From contig NC_092861.1 in assembly GCF_032062135.1 (NCBI RefSeq), positions 56,589,674-56,653,673 on the forward strand: a DNA stretch of 64,000 bases, in the 5' to 3' direction. This document shows positions 8,456-20,000 of the stretch, in pieces. This DNA is from Pyxicephalus adspersus. Its lineage: Eukaryota; Chordata; Amphibia; Anura; Pyxicephalidae. The notes beneath the pieces are model-generated. The model searched no databases and was not told where the DNA came from. It was given only the letters and a program-made list of their open reading frames with translations. A program made the translations under genes and the position numbers. Within the stretch, counting starts at the first letter, position 1, and every line of letters starts with the position of its first letter.

Positions 8456-9475
8456 ATACATATATATATTGCAAAAAGTGGGGCATAGGGCATCAGGACA
8501 CATGTGAGACCCAAGTCGACAAAATGTGAGAGGCACTGCTCTAGCTCATCTCTGTAAGGAATCAGATCCCCCTCCCCCATCTTTGTGATCAGTCTGTCTT
8601 TTATGTCCATTAGGCAACCACATATTGTCTATGTAATGCATATGCACATGAAATTTGCATTGCTCCACCATCCATCTCCATTTTGGGTATTCTAATATTG
8701 GAAATAGGCCAGGAGTGTACATTGTATATGTACTTTAGGTGGTGTACATAAAATAATTTGTTAGCATCAAGAAGATTTTTTTAAACCAAAGTCTCTTGCT
8801 ATATCACAGTACAGGGATGTTATGTGCCACTGATCTAGACAATGCTACATGTGCTCTATGCAGAGACTTTTAATTGGAAAGGGCAGTAAACATGCATATA
8901 AGCATTGTGTGACCCATTCACCCCAATGCTGTTTCTCATGTAAGTGGGTGCTAATGGCTAGGCATAAGGAAGTCATCTGCTGTAGTCAGGTAACATAGGA
9001 TCCTTGTCCAGACAGTAGATGGTAGACAGGGTACTGGTATTCAAATAAAAATGAAGTAACACAGCAGTGACTAAATGGCAGCACTGGGTGACATGGGGTA
9101 ATTTACTACACATGGAACTATATAATTCAGTGGAGTAAAGTACAGCAAGTTGGTATTTATAAATTGTGGCCTGAGCTTAGGTTTAAATTGTAGTTGTTCC
9201 TATATAAAATTTAAAAATAGGAAGGTATATACATATAAAATTTCCTAGTAAGTCAGGTTAGACTTTCCTAATAAGTCCTCTGGAGGGTGTGCAGTGACAA
9301 CCAGGGGGAAAACTCTAGTAAACACTGCCCAGCAAGCCAAATACCTGCCAAAGTAGGCTGGTACTGTGCCACACATGGGTAATAATTTTGTTGTCTACTC
9401 CCTAAATTGGGGGAGCATACAGCATTTTTTTACATAAAGGTACAGATGATTGTATTATATGAAAATGCCTTTTAC
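8456..9475. other. Unassigned DNA
   Basis: TA units at the start continue the microsatellite. The rest is ordinary AT-rich sequence with no recognisable gene or repeat. Confidence 0.5.
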
Positions 9476-9690
9476 TTTTTCTCCCTCCTATTGTATGCTG
9501 CTTCCCTACCTCTTAGATTGTAAGCTCTTCAGAGCAGGGTCCTCTCCTCCTCGTGTGTCACTGTCTGTATCTGTCTGTCATTTGCAACCCCTATTTAATG
9601 TACAGAGCTGTGTAATATGTTGGCGCTATATACAAACTTTTATTACTTTTATAATTAGTAATAATAATAATTGTACTTTACAACATGAAT
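9476..9690 (+). mobile_element. L2/CR1-type LINE 3' tail
   Basis: This is the 3' untranslated end of an L2-like LINE. It contains TTAGATTGTAAGCTCTTCAG, AGCAGGGTCCTCTCCTCCTC, TGTACAGAGCTGTGTAATAT and TTGGCGCTATATA, ending in an imperfect (AAT)n tail at about 9658-9672. The copies at 15297-15372 and, inverted, at 44925-45050 share these blocks. 5' truncation is normal for these elements. Confidence 0.75.
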
Positions 9691-9842
9691 ATAAATAGAT
9701 TGGAAAAGTTTCTGTTGGTACTTTTTGTTTATAGTTTACAACATTATTCACTGGGTGTGTTACTCACTTGCTTTGTTTTGTATTTGCTTAAGTGTACATG
9801 ATAAAAGTAAGCTGGGCTTCACTGAGTCTAATGCAATACAAT

Positions 9843-10062
9843 AGGCCTGGTTTTTTAAAGCTCCCCAAGGCTGGACAAGATATACTTTCATCAGTGAAGC
9901 TGGGTGATCCAGCAAACCTTGAATGGATCTGGTCCAGGATTGAAAACATTTGCTAACAAAACAAATTACTTTAAAGAAATCCATGCAAGGTTTCCTGAAT
10001 CACCCAGCTTCACTGATGAGAGTATCCTCTCCAGCCTTGGAGAACTGTAATAAATCGGGCCC
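9843..10062. mobile_element. Palindromic MITE, GGGCCTGATTTATTAAAG family, copy 1
   Basis: The left end AGGCCTGGTTTTTTAAAGCT pairs with the right end AACTGTAATAAATCGGGCCC. The two halves are near mirror images: CTTTCATCAGTGAAGCTGGG is complementary to CCCAGCTTCACTGATGAGAG on the other side. AAT stands directly on both sides (9840-9842 and 10063-10065), a likely 3-bp target duplication as in PIF/Harbinger-type elements. Relatives are at 29599, 33795, 56301 and 57748. No coding capacity. Confidence 0.75.
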
Positions 10063-10065
10063 AAT

Positions 10066-11369
10066 GTATCATTACTGAAATTCAACAAAAAAAGTTAAGT
10101 AATTGGGATTGGTCAGCAATGGAGACAGAACAAGTATGTGTCTAGTTGTTTAGCAATAGATTTTACTAAGGAAGGAGAAGGTCAAAGCAGAAAACAAAGG
10201 ACAGTACCTAAGCTGGACGTGTAAGGCTCATGCAAGAGCACATAACAATTTCCTTTTGCTGCTAGAATACTTACAAGAGGTTTGCAGCCTCCAGTATGCC
10301 AACACTATTCCACATTTGTGTAAAATCTCACAGCTGCTTTTCTTAGTCCTGCAAACAATTGCTTGGCGGTGGTATGCCAATAAAAGTTAGGGCTATGCCT
10401 GAAAGTGGAAAACATCTACACTGCTCCCTTGTGCCTTTGTGTGGTATTTCTCTGCCAAAACAAGCATGCAGTGTCATAAGAAAACTATAATAATCTCACA
10501 TGGGTGCTAGTTTTTTTTTTTTTTTTGGGCGGGGGGTTGTAGAAAAGGAGGGCATACCTGTTGAGTTCTTCCAGGCTAACAATCAAGTCTAAGAGTCGCG
10601 TAGCATAGGTTTTCAACATACTTGGGACAAACAAGCAGATAACTGCAGTGCAAACTATGAGGAAATAACTGAGCACCTGAGCTGCTTACACATTCTGGCT
10701 CAGTGGTTTAGAGTATATTAACGTGGAACTAAATTCTCCTCCTCCCAACATTTTAATCTAGTACTTTTCTGACATTGGGATCTCTGGCCATCTTAAATGA
10801 CCAGCTAGGAATAATGTATAGGCATGTACGTTGGAGTTTATTTATTCCTATACCAGGTATGGCGATATGATTGTGTGCTCAGTCCAGTGTACATTCAACA
10901 AAATCTAGCAAACATATTGCAGAAGAGACGTAGCATATGCATGGGCTGTCTGCTCACATTTTTTTTTTTATTTTAGGTTTAGTTATGCTTTAAAGGCAGA
11001 GAATCATAACTACAGGAAAGTTATATATTTTCAGCAATGGCAGTTTACATAATCCCTCAGGCCCGCTGTAAAAACATTGCAATGTATGGTCACCTTTGCA
11101 GACATTAATTCCCAATATACACAATCACTATGAGACATTTGTGTACATGTCTGTACCTGCTGATTTATATTCTTAAAAAATATATTCTAAATATTCGTAC
11201 TTCAGTATCTGTACTGACATCTTTTATTATAAGTTCAGCCTCCAGCTTTTTCATATTTGGTAGTTCATGTGAACAGCCAGTAAAAGCATTTTGTCCTAAA
11301 CTTTATTTTTTAAATTGTTGAAGAAATTGTGGGATCTGTCAGTAATCCTGGAGAACTACAAAATACTGA
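10066..11369. other. Unassigned DNA
   Basis: A T run followed by GGGCGGGGGG lies at about 10509-10535. A T2-like end (TTTAGGTTTAGTTATGCTTTAAA) is at about 10974-10996 with no matching partner. Nothing else is recognised. Confidence 0.45.
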
Positions 11370-12050
11370 GTGTATGGATGGGAATGGGGAGAAAGTAGGC
11401 CCCAGAGCGCAAGATAAAAGGATTTGAGAGAAGGGCCAGGGGGGAAGACTAGTGGGGGATTGGGGGTCTGCTACTGTGGATCTGGGGAGGGTCTGTGTAG
11501 GTAGGTGGGGACAAAGGGCAGGAGATAAAAGGGGAATGAAGATAAGGGGGGGTCAAGCCAGTGGCTAGGGGACTTTGGAGTGAAATCCCGGTCAGCCTCC
11601 CAGAAGGGTTTAGCTTGGGAGGTGTATTTTTCATCATGGGAGCTGGGCGTGGGGGGGGTGGGAACTCATCAGGGTATGGATGGTAAGCAGGAGCCCCGCA
11701 TGGCTCTGGGTTGTTTTGGGCGCATGGAGAGAGAGGGTGGTACCCACTAGTTGTCCCCGAGTCGGAGTGGTTGCGGCTGGGGGCCTGGCTTGTTAGCAGA
11801 AGTATCGGGTTTAAGGGTTAAGACAGAGGGGTAGTTTCATGGACCTAATACTGGTAATTGTTATTATCCTGTTTATGCTTGAAGTTTGTTGTAATGAGGT
11901 GTTATGGCTGTATTGTTATTAAAGGTCAAAAATTTATATTGTTAATAAATGGGCTGCTATGGCCAATTTATCCCACAAGATGGTGTCAGTGTGTTATTTA
12001 AAGTATGAGGGAAGTGAGTGTGGGGAATAATTGGTGATGACATTATTATA
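11370..12050 (+). mobile_element. YR-retrotransposon 3' end fragment
   Basis: From 11935 to 11998 this stretch aligns with the 3' tail of YR element 1 (6120-6185): TTAATAAA (11943-11949), GGGCTGCTATGGCCAATTTA, GGTGTCAGTG and GTTATTTA. Further upstream, CTGGGTTGTTTTGGGCGC (about 11707-11724) and TTGTTAGCAGAAGTATCGGG (about 11790-11809) resemble 5'-terminal sequence of element 1 at 1408-1470. A copy of 5'-end sequence placed next to the 3' tail would fit the split direct repeat architecture of Ngaro. The upstream boundary is approximate and marked by the onset of G-rich sequence. No coding domain is present. Confidence 0.55.
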
Positions 12051-13574
12051 ATTAATATTAATATAAATCCTCATCAGCTCTGCCCTAGTCATGATATCTG
12101 GCAAAGATATTTCATTGTATTGTGTCCCAGAAAGGATAGAAACAACATCAACACTCACAGATCTTCCAATATTCCTTTTCTGTGGTTCCAAGCCAACTGA
12201 CACAGCATTTCAGGGGCACAATAATACCCTTTATTAAGGCAACAAACCACACAAAATGTTTGTCACCCTAACAAAGACTATTGGACTCCTCAAAACACTG
12301 TGTTTGTTTTTTTAGTTGGTATGGAACTACAATAAAGAGGTATTCCAGGAAGTAAAGTAATGACATTTTTCTCCTTGGACTTATGTGTTATGGTGCAGCG
12401 CACATTTGTTTTATGAGGATTTAGTGGGGGATAACAACAGCAGCAGCCTTCCGCCATTACTTAAGTGTGAGTCAGGCAAGCAGCCATTAGTCAGAATGGG
12501 AGACTTATTACTGGGACATACAGAGAGGCCTGTGGTGTGGTCAGAGGTAAAGTATACCACTGGTAGTACTACTACTACTACTCCAAGTCCAGCCCCAGCT
12601 AACAAAGGACAAAGTCCAATATCCACCATCTAAAGTCCAGCATCATCAGGCAGAAGTCAGCCATCAGGACCTGAAAGAGAAACATGGTAAGGAAGAGTAT
12701 TTTTACATTTCAACTTTACAAGAACATTGGATTTCTACATGACAACTAGTGGTATTTATATGTTCTGCTCTAAAACTTTTCTTTGTTTACTTTTAAAGTG
12801 CCTATTTGAAGATATTCCCACATCCTGCTAGTAACTGGCTGCTGCAGGTTTTGCAACAACATAAAGAATTTCAATAACATTTTTCTTATTTAGGCTTAGA
12901 ACATCTTCTTGGTGACCTCTATACATCACAGCCTCCATCAGCATGTAACCAGCCAAGTCACTGCCACCACCAGACTGTATCAAGCCAAGTCTCTGCCATT
13001 ATAAGTCTTTGTCCAGCCAAGTCTTTCCTACTATCAGCCGGTGTCAAGCTAAGTCTTTGCCTTGACTGTGTCCAGCCCCCCAAATTATTTATAGGGTAGG
13101 TTCTGCATGTACACCTATGTATTTGAAGGGTTAATGGGTAATTAAGCATTTTTCTTTTGCATGTGTAAAATCTTTTATTGTATGTTTGTGTTAAAATACA
13201 ACTATTTACCCCATTTACCCACCCCTAGCTCCCCAATACTCCCTGATTTATTATTATTTTTTATCATATGTGTTCTTACTATGATTCTTATTGGATGTAC
13301 AATTGCTCTCTTTTCATATTGTTCTTTCTTATGACTGTACTGTTGGAATTTATCTTTTGAAATTCAAATAAAAATCGATTTACCCATAAAAAATAACTAT
13401 TTAATCATGTCTATGTAAACAAATGCCCAATATGTGATAGCTACGCTTCAGTGTGCATATTCTGCAAGATTGCTATATCACCTATCCTATGTGCCCACCT
13501 TGTGTTTCACCCAAATTTCTGAACCTAAAGCCACTGCTAATACACAGAATAAGTTCAGTTTACCAAGAGACAAT
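12051..13574. other. Unassigned DNA with a short (TAC)n run and a possible LINE tail
   Basis: A run of TACTACTACTAC lies at about 12566-12581. The stretch near 13330-13395 (GAAATTCAAATAAAAATCG followed by an A-rich end) looks like the 3' end of an L1-type LINE, but the resemblance is weak. CAAGTCTCTGCC/CCAGCCAAGTC words recur between 12950 and 13075 as an imperfect local repeat. No gene is seen. Confidence 0.4.
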
Positions 13575-14545
13575 GGCCCTGATTCATCAAGCAAAATCAG
13601 AAGCTCGCTCGCGCATTCGTATTCGCGATCCGAAATCGGAAGCCGTCGCGCTATTCAACAGCTGAATGATCTCGCTGCCGGAGCCGCGCATTTCCGGCAG
13701 TTTTACACTGGCGAGCTTGCATTAAAAGTAACTGTTCCCCTAAAAAAGCATTCTTTCTAATGGCACACATATTACTCATAGCCCTAAAAAAAATGTTTGT
13801 GCTGTTCAAATGTTTAAAACATCTATATGCGCTAAGAAAAAGCATATTTTAAAAATTACTTATTTCTTTCCTGTTGGGCAAGAGTTTAGTCTAGTTAAAA
13901 TAGTACTAATGACAATGCATATATATTGCATACGTGTATAAGTGAAATCACTAAATGTTCCTTAATACATGTATTATAACATGTTTGCCTATAATCCTTT
14001 ACTAAAATATTTGATTTCTCTAAAGTCAAACTGGAACGAAATTTTTTTGAGGTCACAAATGTTTGTTCACATATTTTTTTACACTCATACTATTGTGTGA
14101 TGACATATTTGAAAGTCCCACTTATTATATATCCAGCTTGATAGAAATTAGTTTGCAGTGTTGCAACCAAAAGAAAAAGTAACAAGAAGTGCAACAAATG
14201 TAACTATATATGAAGCAAGTTTGTGATGGAGTAGAATGTAACATAAAAAAGTAACACAAAAAAAAAAAATATCAAGCATTAAAGATTCAAACTGACCTGT
14301 AAAATGGACTGGAGAACACAGAACAGCGCGCAGGTGTGCGCTAATCAATTGCTATCACCTCATCATTGAGGTTAACATCTCCTGAATTGCGCACCTGAAA
14401 ATGAATAGCCTTAATTGGCATATTCGCGATCTTTTCGAGAAACCGGCAGGTGAGTTCACTAGAACTCGGGCTCGACTCGCGGTAATAGACTTCGCCGCCC
14501 GGCGCGTAAATACGCGTACGCGCATTTCATTGATGAATCAGGGCC
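13575..14545. mobile_element. 971-bp non-autonomous DNA transposon with GGCCCTGATTCATCAA ends
   Basis: Perfect 16-bp terminal inverted repeats GGCCCTGATTCATCAA (13575-13590) and TTGATGAATCAGGGCC (14530-14545) are bordered by AAT on both sides (13572-13574, 14546-14548). The terminal 100-150 bp on each side are CpG-rich (GCGCATTCGTATTCGCG at left, ACGCGTACGCGCATT at right), while the centre is AT-rich. The 3-bp duplication and TIR sequence resemble the palindromic MITE at 9843, suggesting one superfamily (PIF/Harbinger-like by duplication length; inference). No transposase motif is readable inside. Confidence 0.8.
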
Positions 14546-14792
14546 AATGAGTTAAGTTTAGTAAATGAGGTAACTGTGCTGACTTCAATAATCCAAATAT
14601 GTGCATGCAAACATCCTGTTTTCTTTGGGTATACGTTACTATAAAAAAAAAAGTTGATTTTGTTTTACCTTATTTGCTCAAAATTCACTTCTTTTAAATC
14701 AACTGTAATTTGTAAGTTAAGCATTGGATAATTGTTACAGGCATCTAGGCCTTATCAAAATGTCTGAAGGAAAAGCTGTGTTGCTCACAATA
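14546..14792. other. Unassigned DNA
   Basis: AT-rich sequence without recognisable features. Confidence 0.5.
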
Positions 14793-14945
14793 CAGGTAGT
14801 CCCTGGGTTAAGGACATCCAACATATAGATGACTCTTAGATATTAACAGGCTTCCCTAAGGGGTGGGGGGGTTGGGATGACTTGCAGAAGAAATATTTTG
14901 CTAAACACAGCTGAGGTTGTGGGGTGAGGTCTTTGTCTAACAAAG
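14793..14945 (+). mobile_element. Tigger/pogo-like element, left-end fragment
   Basis: The sequence CAGGTAGTCCCTGGGTTAAG starts right after a TA (14791-14792) and matches the left end of the complete copy at 54046-54531. Homology continues through GACTTGCAGAAGAAAT and ACAGCTGAGGTTGTGGG. The right end is missing, so the boundary is approximate. Confidence 0.7.
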
Positions 14946-15296
14946 TGTTCTAGAAATGTGTAAACCCATTAGTTGTCATTACTGCAAACAGCCACAAGAT
15001 GGCACATGTAGCTCAGCTCAGTGCAACAGTGATATTCAACCACACAGGTGTTCCCAAAATATTCCTGAACTTTAGCCAAATTCTTTCCAGCAGTCACTTC
15101 TGTAAATGAATCAGACCTGTAGAGAATGAGTTATGACTTCTCTTTACCATGATTATTTAGACAATTTTTAGCTATATTTGGGGTTTACTGACGTTTGTTT
15201 TAGTAATTTATTAGTTTTTAGTGTGTATGTGCGTTTGTGCATTTTTTAGATAGATATTCCACAATGTATCATGCACAAAATCTCTTACACCTATGG
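14946..15296. other. Unassigned DNA
   Basis: No feature is recognised. Confidence 0.5.
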
Positions 15297-15372
15297 TCAA
15301 TATTTAATGTACAGCGCTGCGTAATATGTTGGCGCTATATAAATCCTGTTTAATAATAATAATAATAATATA
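15297..15372 (+). mobile_element. L2/CR1-type LINE extreme 3' tail with (AAT)n
   Basis: TATTTAATGTACAGCGCTGC, GTAATATGTTGGCGCTATAT and an AATAATAATAATAATAATA tail are the terminal blocks seen at 9595-9672. Only about 75 bp were retained, as is usual for heavily 5'-truncated LINE insertions. Confidence 0.75.
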
Positions 15373-15579
15373 AGGGGCCTGTGTCTGCCCACTAATCACC
15401 AATGTGAGGAAAAAGGTGAGGAATTCCTATATCTGTCATGTATGAATGGGAGAGCCTCTCCTAGTGGTTACTTAGAAGAATGCAGACTTATTTCAACTAA
15501 CCATTTATGTAAAAGTCATTTTCCTCACTGACACCAATTTAAAAATTATTGTTTGCACTGCACACGAGGGGAATTTTGA

Positions 15580-16125
15580 ATGACAATAACATTGGCTGTT
15601 GGAAGGAAGAATGTCCCTAACATTGGCTGTACATGGTAGGAATGTACCTAACATTGGTGGTCAATGGGAGGAATGTCCCTTAAATTGCTAGTCATTTAGA
15701 GGAATGTTTTTAGGTTTGATATTCATTGGTGAGAATGTCTCTAAAGGTCTGTGATTACCAGAACACAGTGTTTTATTACATTTTTTACACCTTGAGGCAC
15801 TATGTGGATTGTTATAAGGAAGCCTCTATAAAATAAATGGACTGTAATGCACCTAATACATGTTAAAAAGCCCCACTGCATATGGATGTTGCATAGTTCA
15901 GATCATGTGTCATTTTGTGCTTTTGTGCTTTACTACTGCAGCATTTTGAATGTGCATCTTGCACAATGCCACTTCTACGTGGTAGGGTAAAAGGGCTCTT
16001 ATATTACCAGCCAGTAAAAAGAATTCCCCTGATATTGTTATTAGGAAGAATGGCTGTAATGTTGCTGGTCAGCAGGATGAAGCACTGTGTACTGTAACAT
16101 CGTACACTGGTGGTCAGTGGGAGAA
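15580..16125 (-). repeat. Diverged tandem units, possibly from the CAGCGTTTCTTAACC hAT family
   Basis: Imperfect 40-50-bp units of the type AACATTGGTGGTCAATGGGAGGAATG recur at about 15585-15710 and again at about 16030-16125. In reverse complement they resemble the internal CATTCTTCCTA/TGACCACC blocks of the hAT copies at 32003-32248 and 46899-47163. No terminal repeats or target duplication were found, so the assignment is tentative. Confidence 0.4.
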
Positions 16126-16563
16126 AATTATACAAAGATTGGAGGAAAAAAGCAGGAGTCATACAGTTTTAAATCTGCAGACTCTCTAGGTGTTTAATAC
16201 ACATTAGTTCTCACGGTCTCTCGTCTCATGATCCAACTGTAGAGACACTCAGCTAGGCACACATAGTTGAAGTATGTTTTAAAAACAGTGCTGCAACCCA
16301 TTGATAAATAGCTGCAGGCTCCAAAAACAATGCCACAAAATCATAAGGGCCCTTTAGTGGCAATGCCAAAGATTGAAAAAAAAGTTGTACAAACACTCAC
16401 TTTAACTTTATAAATTAAACTGAATTTCCTGCCTAACGTTAACAGCCCAGTGCATAAATAAATGTCAACAAATCTCAGTTCAAGTAGCTGTGTATCTGTA
16501 TACCAAAATTGCTATACTCCCTACAAAGTATTATTTGTAATACCTTACTTGGATTATTCTGCC
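16126..16563. other. Unassigned DNA
   Basis: No feature is recognised. Confidence 0.5.
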
Positions 16564-16964
16564 TTAAATCAGAACTAAAGTTGTTGGTGGGTGGTGAAAT
16601 TTTGCCATAGGTAAGTATGCACAGACACTTTTTTTTGTGCACTTATGCAATGGCAGGTACAGGCTCCTGTCACTGCTGCATCCACTACCATCTACTCCAT
16701 GGAGTCTTCTGGGATCACCATCCTCTTCAGCTATTGCACAGCCACTGATAATGAAGCTCCTGAACATGCACAGGAGTTATATTGTTCTCACCAGTTAGAT
16801 TTATGCTCTATACTCCATTGTGTAGGCACTGCAGTGTAAGCAAAAAATAAAAAGCCACCGAGAGCAGGGAAAGTTTTTTGGACAAAAGAGACTTGGCATT
16901 TGTCGTCTGCCAAAAACGTCCTCCTCCTGGTGACATTTTGTTTTTTAGGTTTGGTTTTGCTAAA
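16564..16964. mobile_element. Possible T2-like MITE (TTAA-bordered, eroded ends)
   Basis: The left end TTAAATCAGAACTAAAG and the reverse complement of the right end (TTTTTAGCAAAACCAAACCT) resemble the TTAAAGxxGAACTAAACC ends of T2-type MITEs known from frogs. The interior has ATGCACAGGAGTT and a strong splice-donor consensus TAG|GTAAGTAT at 16608-16618. The terminal repeats are degenerate, so this is a tentative call. Confidence 0.4.
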
Positions 16965-18109
16965 AATTGGTATGAGTTAGAATGGACATAAAAAAAAGTC
17001 TGGGCTTCTAAAAGTTTAGAACAGCTATAAGATTTACCATGCTATTTCGGTGTTCTTCTTCAATAGGGAACACTCCTGCATGGTGCAATGTAGTTGTGCA
17101 TCTTTATAAGTAACTTATAAGTATTGTTTTACTTCTCTACTTCTGCCCCCTATTGTCAGTTGATTTAAAGTTCAAGGGTGGGCAACCAACAGGCATTAGA
17201 AGATCTCAAATATAATGAAAGAGTAGAACGAATGTAATTGTTATGGTTAGAGCTCAACTAACAATATAATATACTCAAAGTCTGGACATATATATGAAGC
17301 AGTGAACTTTGGCTAAACATTCACTAAAGGTGAACCATTCACTGTAATTTACAATACAAGCTCCAGGAAGATTTACCTTCAGTCAGTATTTGATAATTGT
17401 CTATGTTTTATACATAAGACTGGATTGGACTTTTGTCATAATAATGTCCCATAGTCCTGCATGTGTCTGTATTAGTATCTAGCATTGGTCTGCATTTTGG
17501 TATTGTGTTGCATTCACCCATGTAGGTTTGTGTAGTACATAACCAACAATTCTACTGAATTCTATTTCATTACATTTTAATAAAAGACTGCATTTTAAAC
17601 TACAGGGTTAAATCAGCTCTCTAGAAAATTTGAAATACATATTTCCAAAAAAAGCCCCTGTTCTAAAAACACTGACAGGGTGGCAATGAGAAGAACTTGA
17701 GAAGAAACAGTATCAAACTCAGCCATATGCCAAGCAGAATGAAGATCCATATTGTTAGGGCCAGACAGCTCAGTGATGTGTTAGCATGACTGCAAATGAT
17801 ATTCTGTCACCTCGCCTCTTTGTACAAGAATGCCAATAACTACTAAAAAACTTTCTACAATTGCAAATTTTACACTTCTGTCATAAGTGCTAGATGAGGT
17901 TTTTAGGTGATGCAGAATGTAAGTGATATATAAATCCATATAACCTAGTAATAAATGTATGAGAGTTTATCGTTGCAGATTTAAATTCTTCAGCATGTAA
18001 TCTATCTTCTATCAACTAGCTGTATATGTACAGAGCAAAATCAACACTTCTCTGACTATAATTATAAAAGTGACGTTTGTTCTTATCTTTAGTTTATGAG
18101 AGACCTGGA
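16965..18109. other. Unassigned DNA
   Basis: AT-rich sequence with no gene or repeat family recognised. Confidence 0.5.
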
Positions 18110-18362
18110 GGGGGGGAACGCAGATAGGGCTAGTGGAAGGCCTCCATGACTGGGAGAGGTAGGGAGCAGGCAGTGAAAAGGTTAAGTGCCGGAAGGTTCG
18201 GAGGGGAGGTCGTTGGGTGAGAACAGAAGGGGTGACGTATTTGAAAAAAGGGGAAAGAGGTGTGAAAAAGGGGGGGGGGGGACCGGAAGAGGAGGATCAT
18301 TTTGCAGCAGGACGGGGAGAGTGGAGAAAGTTTTGTGCACTTGCAGTTCACTTTGGAGCACA

Positions 18363-18680
18363 TGGCTGATATTGATGTTTTTTTGGCCCAGTTGCGGGCT
18401 GCAGTGGCAGACAGTGGGCCTGGTTGGTTGCAGGAGCAGGTAAATTCTGCTTTGCAGGGGGTTGCTCCAGTTCCCAACTCTGGGGAGCTGGAAGCCCTGC
18501 AGCCTTGGAGGTCTAGGCCTCTGGTGCGCTTGAGTCCTGAACCCCCTAGGGCTCGTCGCCACATTAGGAGCCCCTGTAGGGACTCCCCAGGGTCTCCAGC
18601 CTGGCAGGATGCTGCTGGGACTAAGACGGCTGGGAGGAATCTGGATTGCGGTATCTGTGTCGTCAGGGCACAGGAGTGAA
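18363..18680 (+). pseudogene. Gag N-terminal part of YR element 2
   Basis: The segment begins MADIDVFLAQLRAAVADSG and continues through WLQEQV and RPLVRLSPEP, matching the Gag N-terminus of element 1 (MAQLRAAAASRG, WLQERV, RPPVRLSPEP). It closes at a stop near 18679. A G/C-rich, low-complexity stretch with duplicated TGGCTGGGTGGGCCTG units (about 18944-18976) follows and probably represents the variable middle of Gag, now without a clear frame. Confidence 0.65.
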
Positions 18681-19369
18681 AGAAGGGGTGTGCGTGGGCA
18701 CATGGCTTGGGGGTGTTCCAGTGGGGGGCTGCCTTTAGGTGGCGTACCTGTGCCATGTGGTCGTGCCACCATGGGGGGGAGCTACGGGGCTCCCTGATGC
18801 GAAGGGCGGCTTCTGGTGATCGGTCAGTAAGGAGAACTAAGATGGCTGCTGGAGGCAGAAGACAGGCGGGTCCTGGAGCGTGGGATGAAAAAGAAAGGGC
18901 TGGTTGGCCCTGTGACAACGAAGAGGTGCAGGACTTTTGGAGGTGGCTGGGTGGGCCTGGGTGGCTGGGTGGGCCTGCACGGTGACACAGGCTGAGGATG
19001 CAGGGAATCCCGGAAGTGCCAGCAATGGAGCTAGTCGGCTTTTTTCCTATGCGGCCGGCTGCAGGAGGACGCTGTGGGGTCCCCGCTGGCGTCGGCCAGG
19101 CAGGACGCCGAAGGGGTCTTGGATGATCCAGCCCTCGAGAGCAGTGCGGCCTGAGGCTCCCCGGCTGGTGGGGTGCTGGATGTGCCTGCGGCTGTACCTG
19201 AAGTGGACCTGTGGGATGGCGAACTGGAGGCCAGTGAGCACTGGGGTTTGGGGGGCGGCTTGGTGGGGCTGTACCGGCCGGTGGATTAATTAGTATGCCC
19301 GGCCTTCGGGTAGGAGCTGGGGAAGGTGGGGGGTGTACAGGGTATATAGGGTGTCTGGGGGGGCAGGGG

Positions 19370-20000
19370 GAATGGGGGAGGAGTGGCTGCGACATCGGCT
19401 GATCCCGCGCACGTTTGCAAATCGCTTGCAGGCATTCGCGATATTTGCCACTGTGCTGAGGGAGAAAGAACCGGGGCATTGTTCTGCCCTGTTTTGTTAT
19501 CTGGACGCCATCAACGAAGCGCATAGGGTGTATGGGGGTGTGGCCTGGCTCCGTTACGATGGGCAATTTAGACAGCGGAAAGCCTTTCGTCCTTCTATCC
19601 AATAGGATCATAAGGACATTGGGCTTTGGATGAAGCTGATGATTCCGGTTAGGAGTGGGGGCATGCAGCCCTTTTTGGGTATGGCCAGAGGTCTGTCGTC
19701 TTTTGGGCCTTTAGCCTTCCAGAAAAAAGGTGTGTGTTGGACGTTTAACAAGGGGAGCTGCAAGTTTTGCAGTACCTGTCCTTTCAAACATGAGTGTGCA
19801 AAATGTGGAGGGATGCATGGAGTGGTCCGCTGTTTTAGTATCTGCAGAGGAAAAGGTCCCGATTTCGCTGGAAAGAGGGATGACACCAGTGAAGGTAGGG
19901 CCAATGCTGCCCAATGCTGTAGGTATCTGGACAGGGCGGCAGCAAAGCCTTTGAAGGGCGGGTTTTCTGCTGGATTTCGCCTCCTTTGGCGAGGAATTTG
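19370..20000 (+). pseudogene. Gag C-terminal part of YR element 2, with zinc motifs
   Basis: HRLIPRTFANRLQAFAIFAT, FCYLDAINEAHRVYGG and WLRYDGQFRQRKAFRPS parallel element 1 Gag. A stop follows at 19603-19605, after which the frame continues with DHKDIGLWMKLM. The double zinc motif reads CWTFNKGSCKFCSTCPFKH (C-x7-C-x5-C-x3-H) plus CAKCGGMHGVVRC (C-x2-C-x3-H-x4-C), all ligands intact. It would bind nucleic acid. Confidence 0.7.

Noticed and set aside
10790..10996. T2-like MITE from the right end at about 10974
   Set aside because: No complementary left end could be found upstream, so only the single end is mentioned.
18130..19611. Very long open frame on the minus strand (about 490 codons), Pro-rich
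   Set aside because: It lies antisense to the Gag of the second YR element. The high G content of the plus strand makes the complement rich in Pro and poor in stops. No domain is recognisable.
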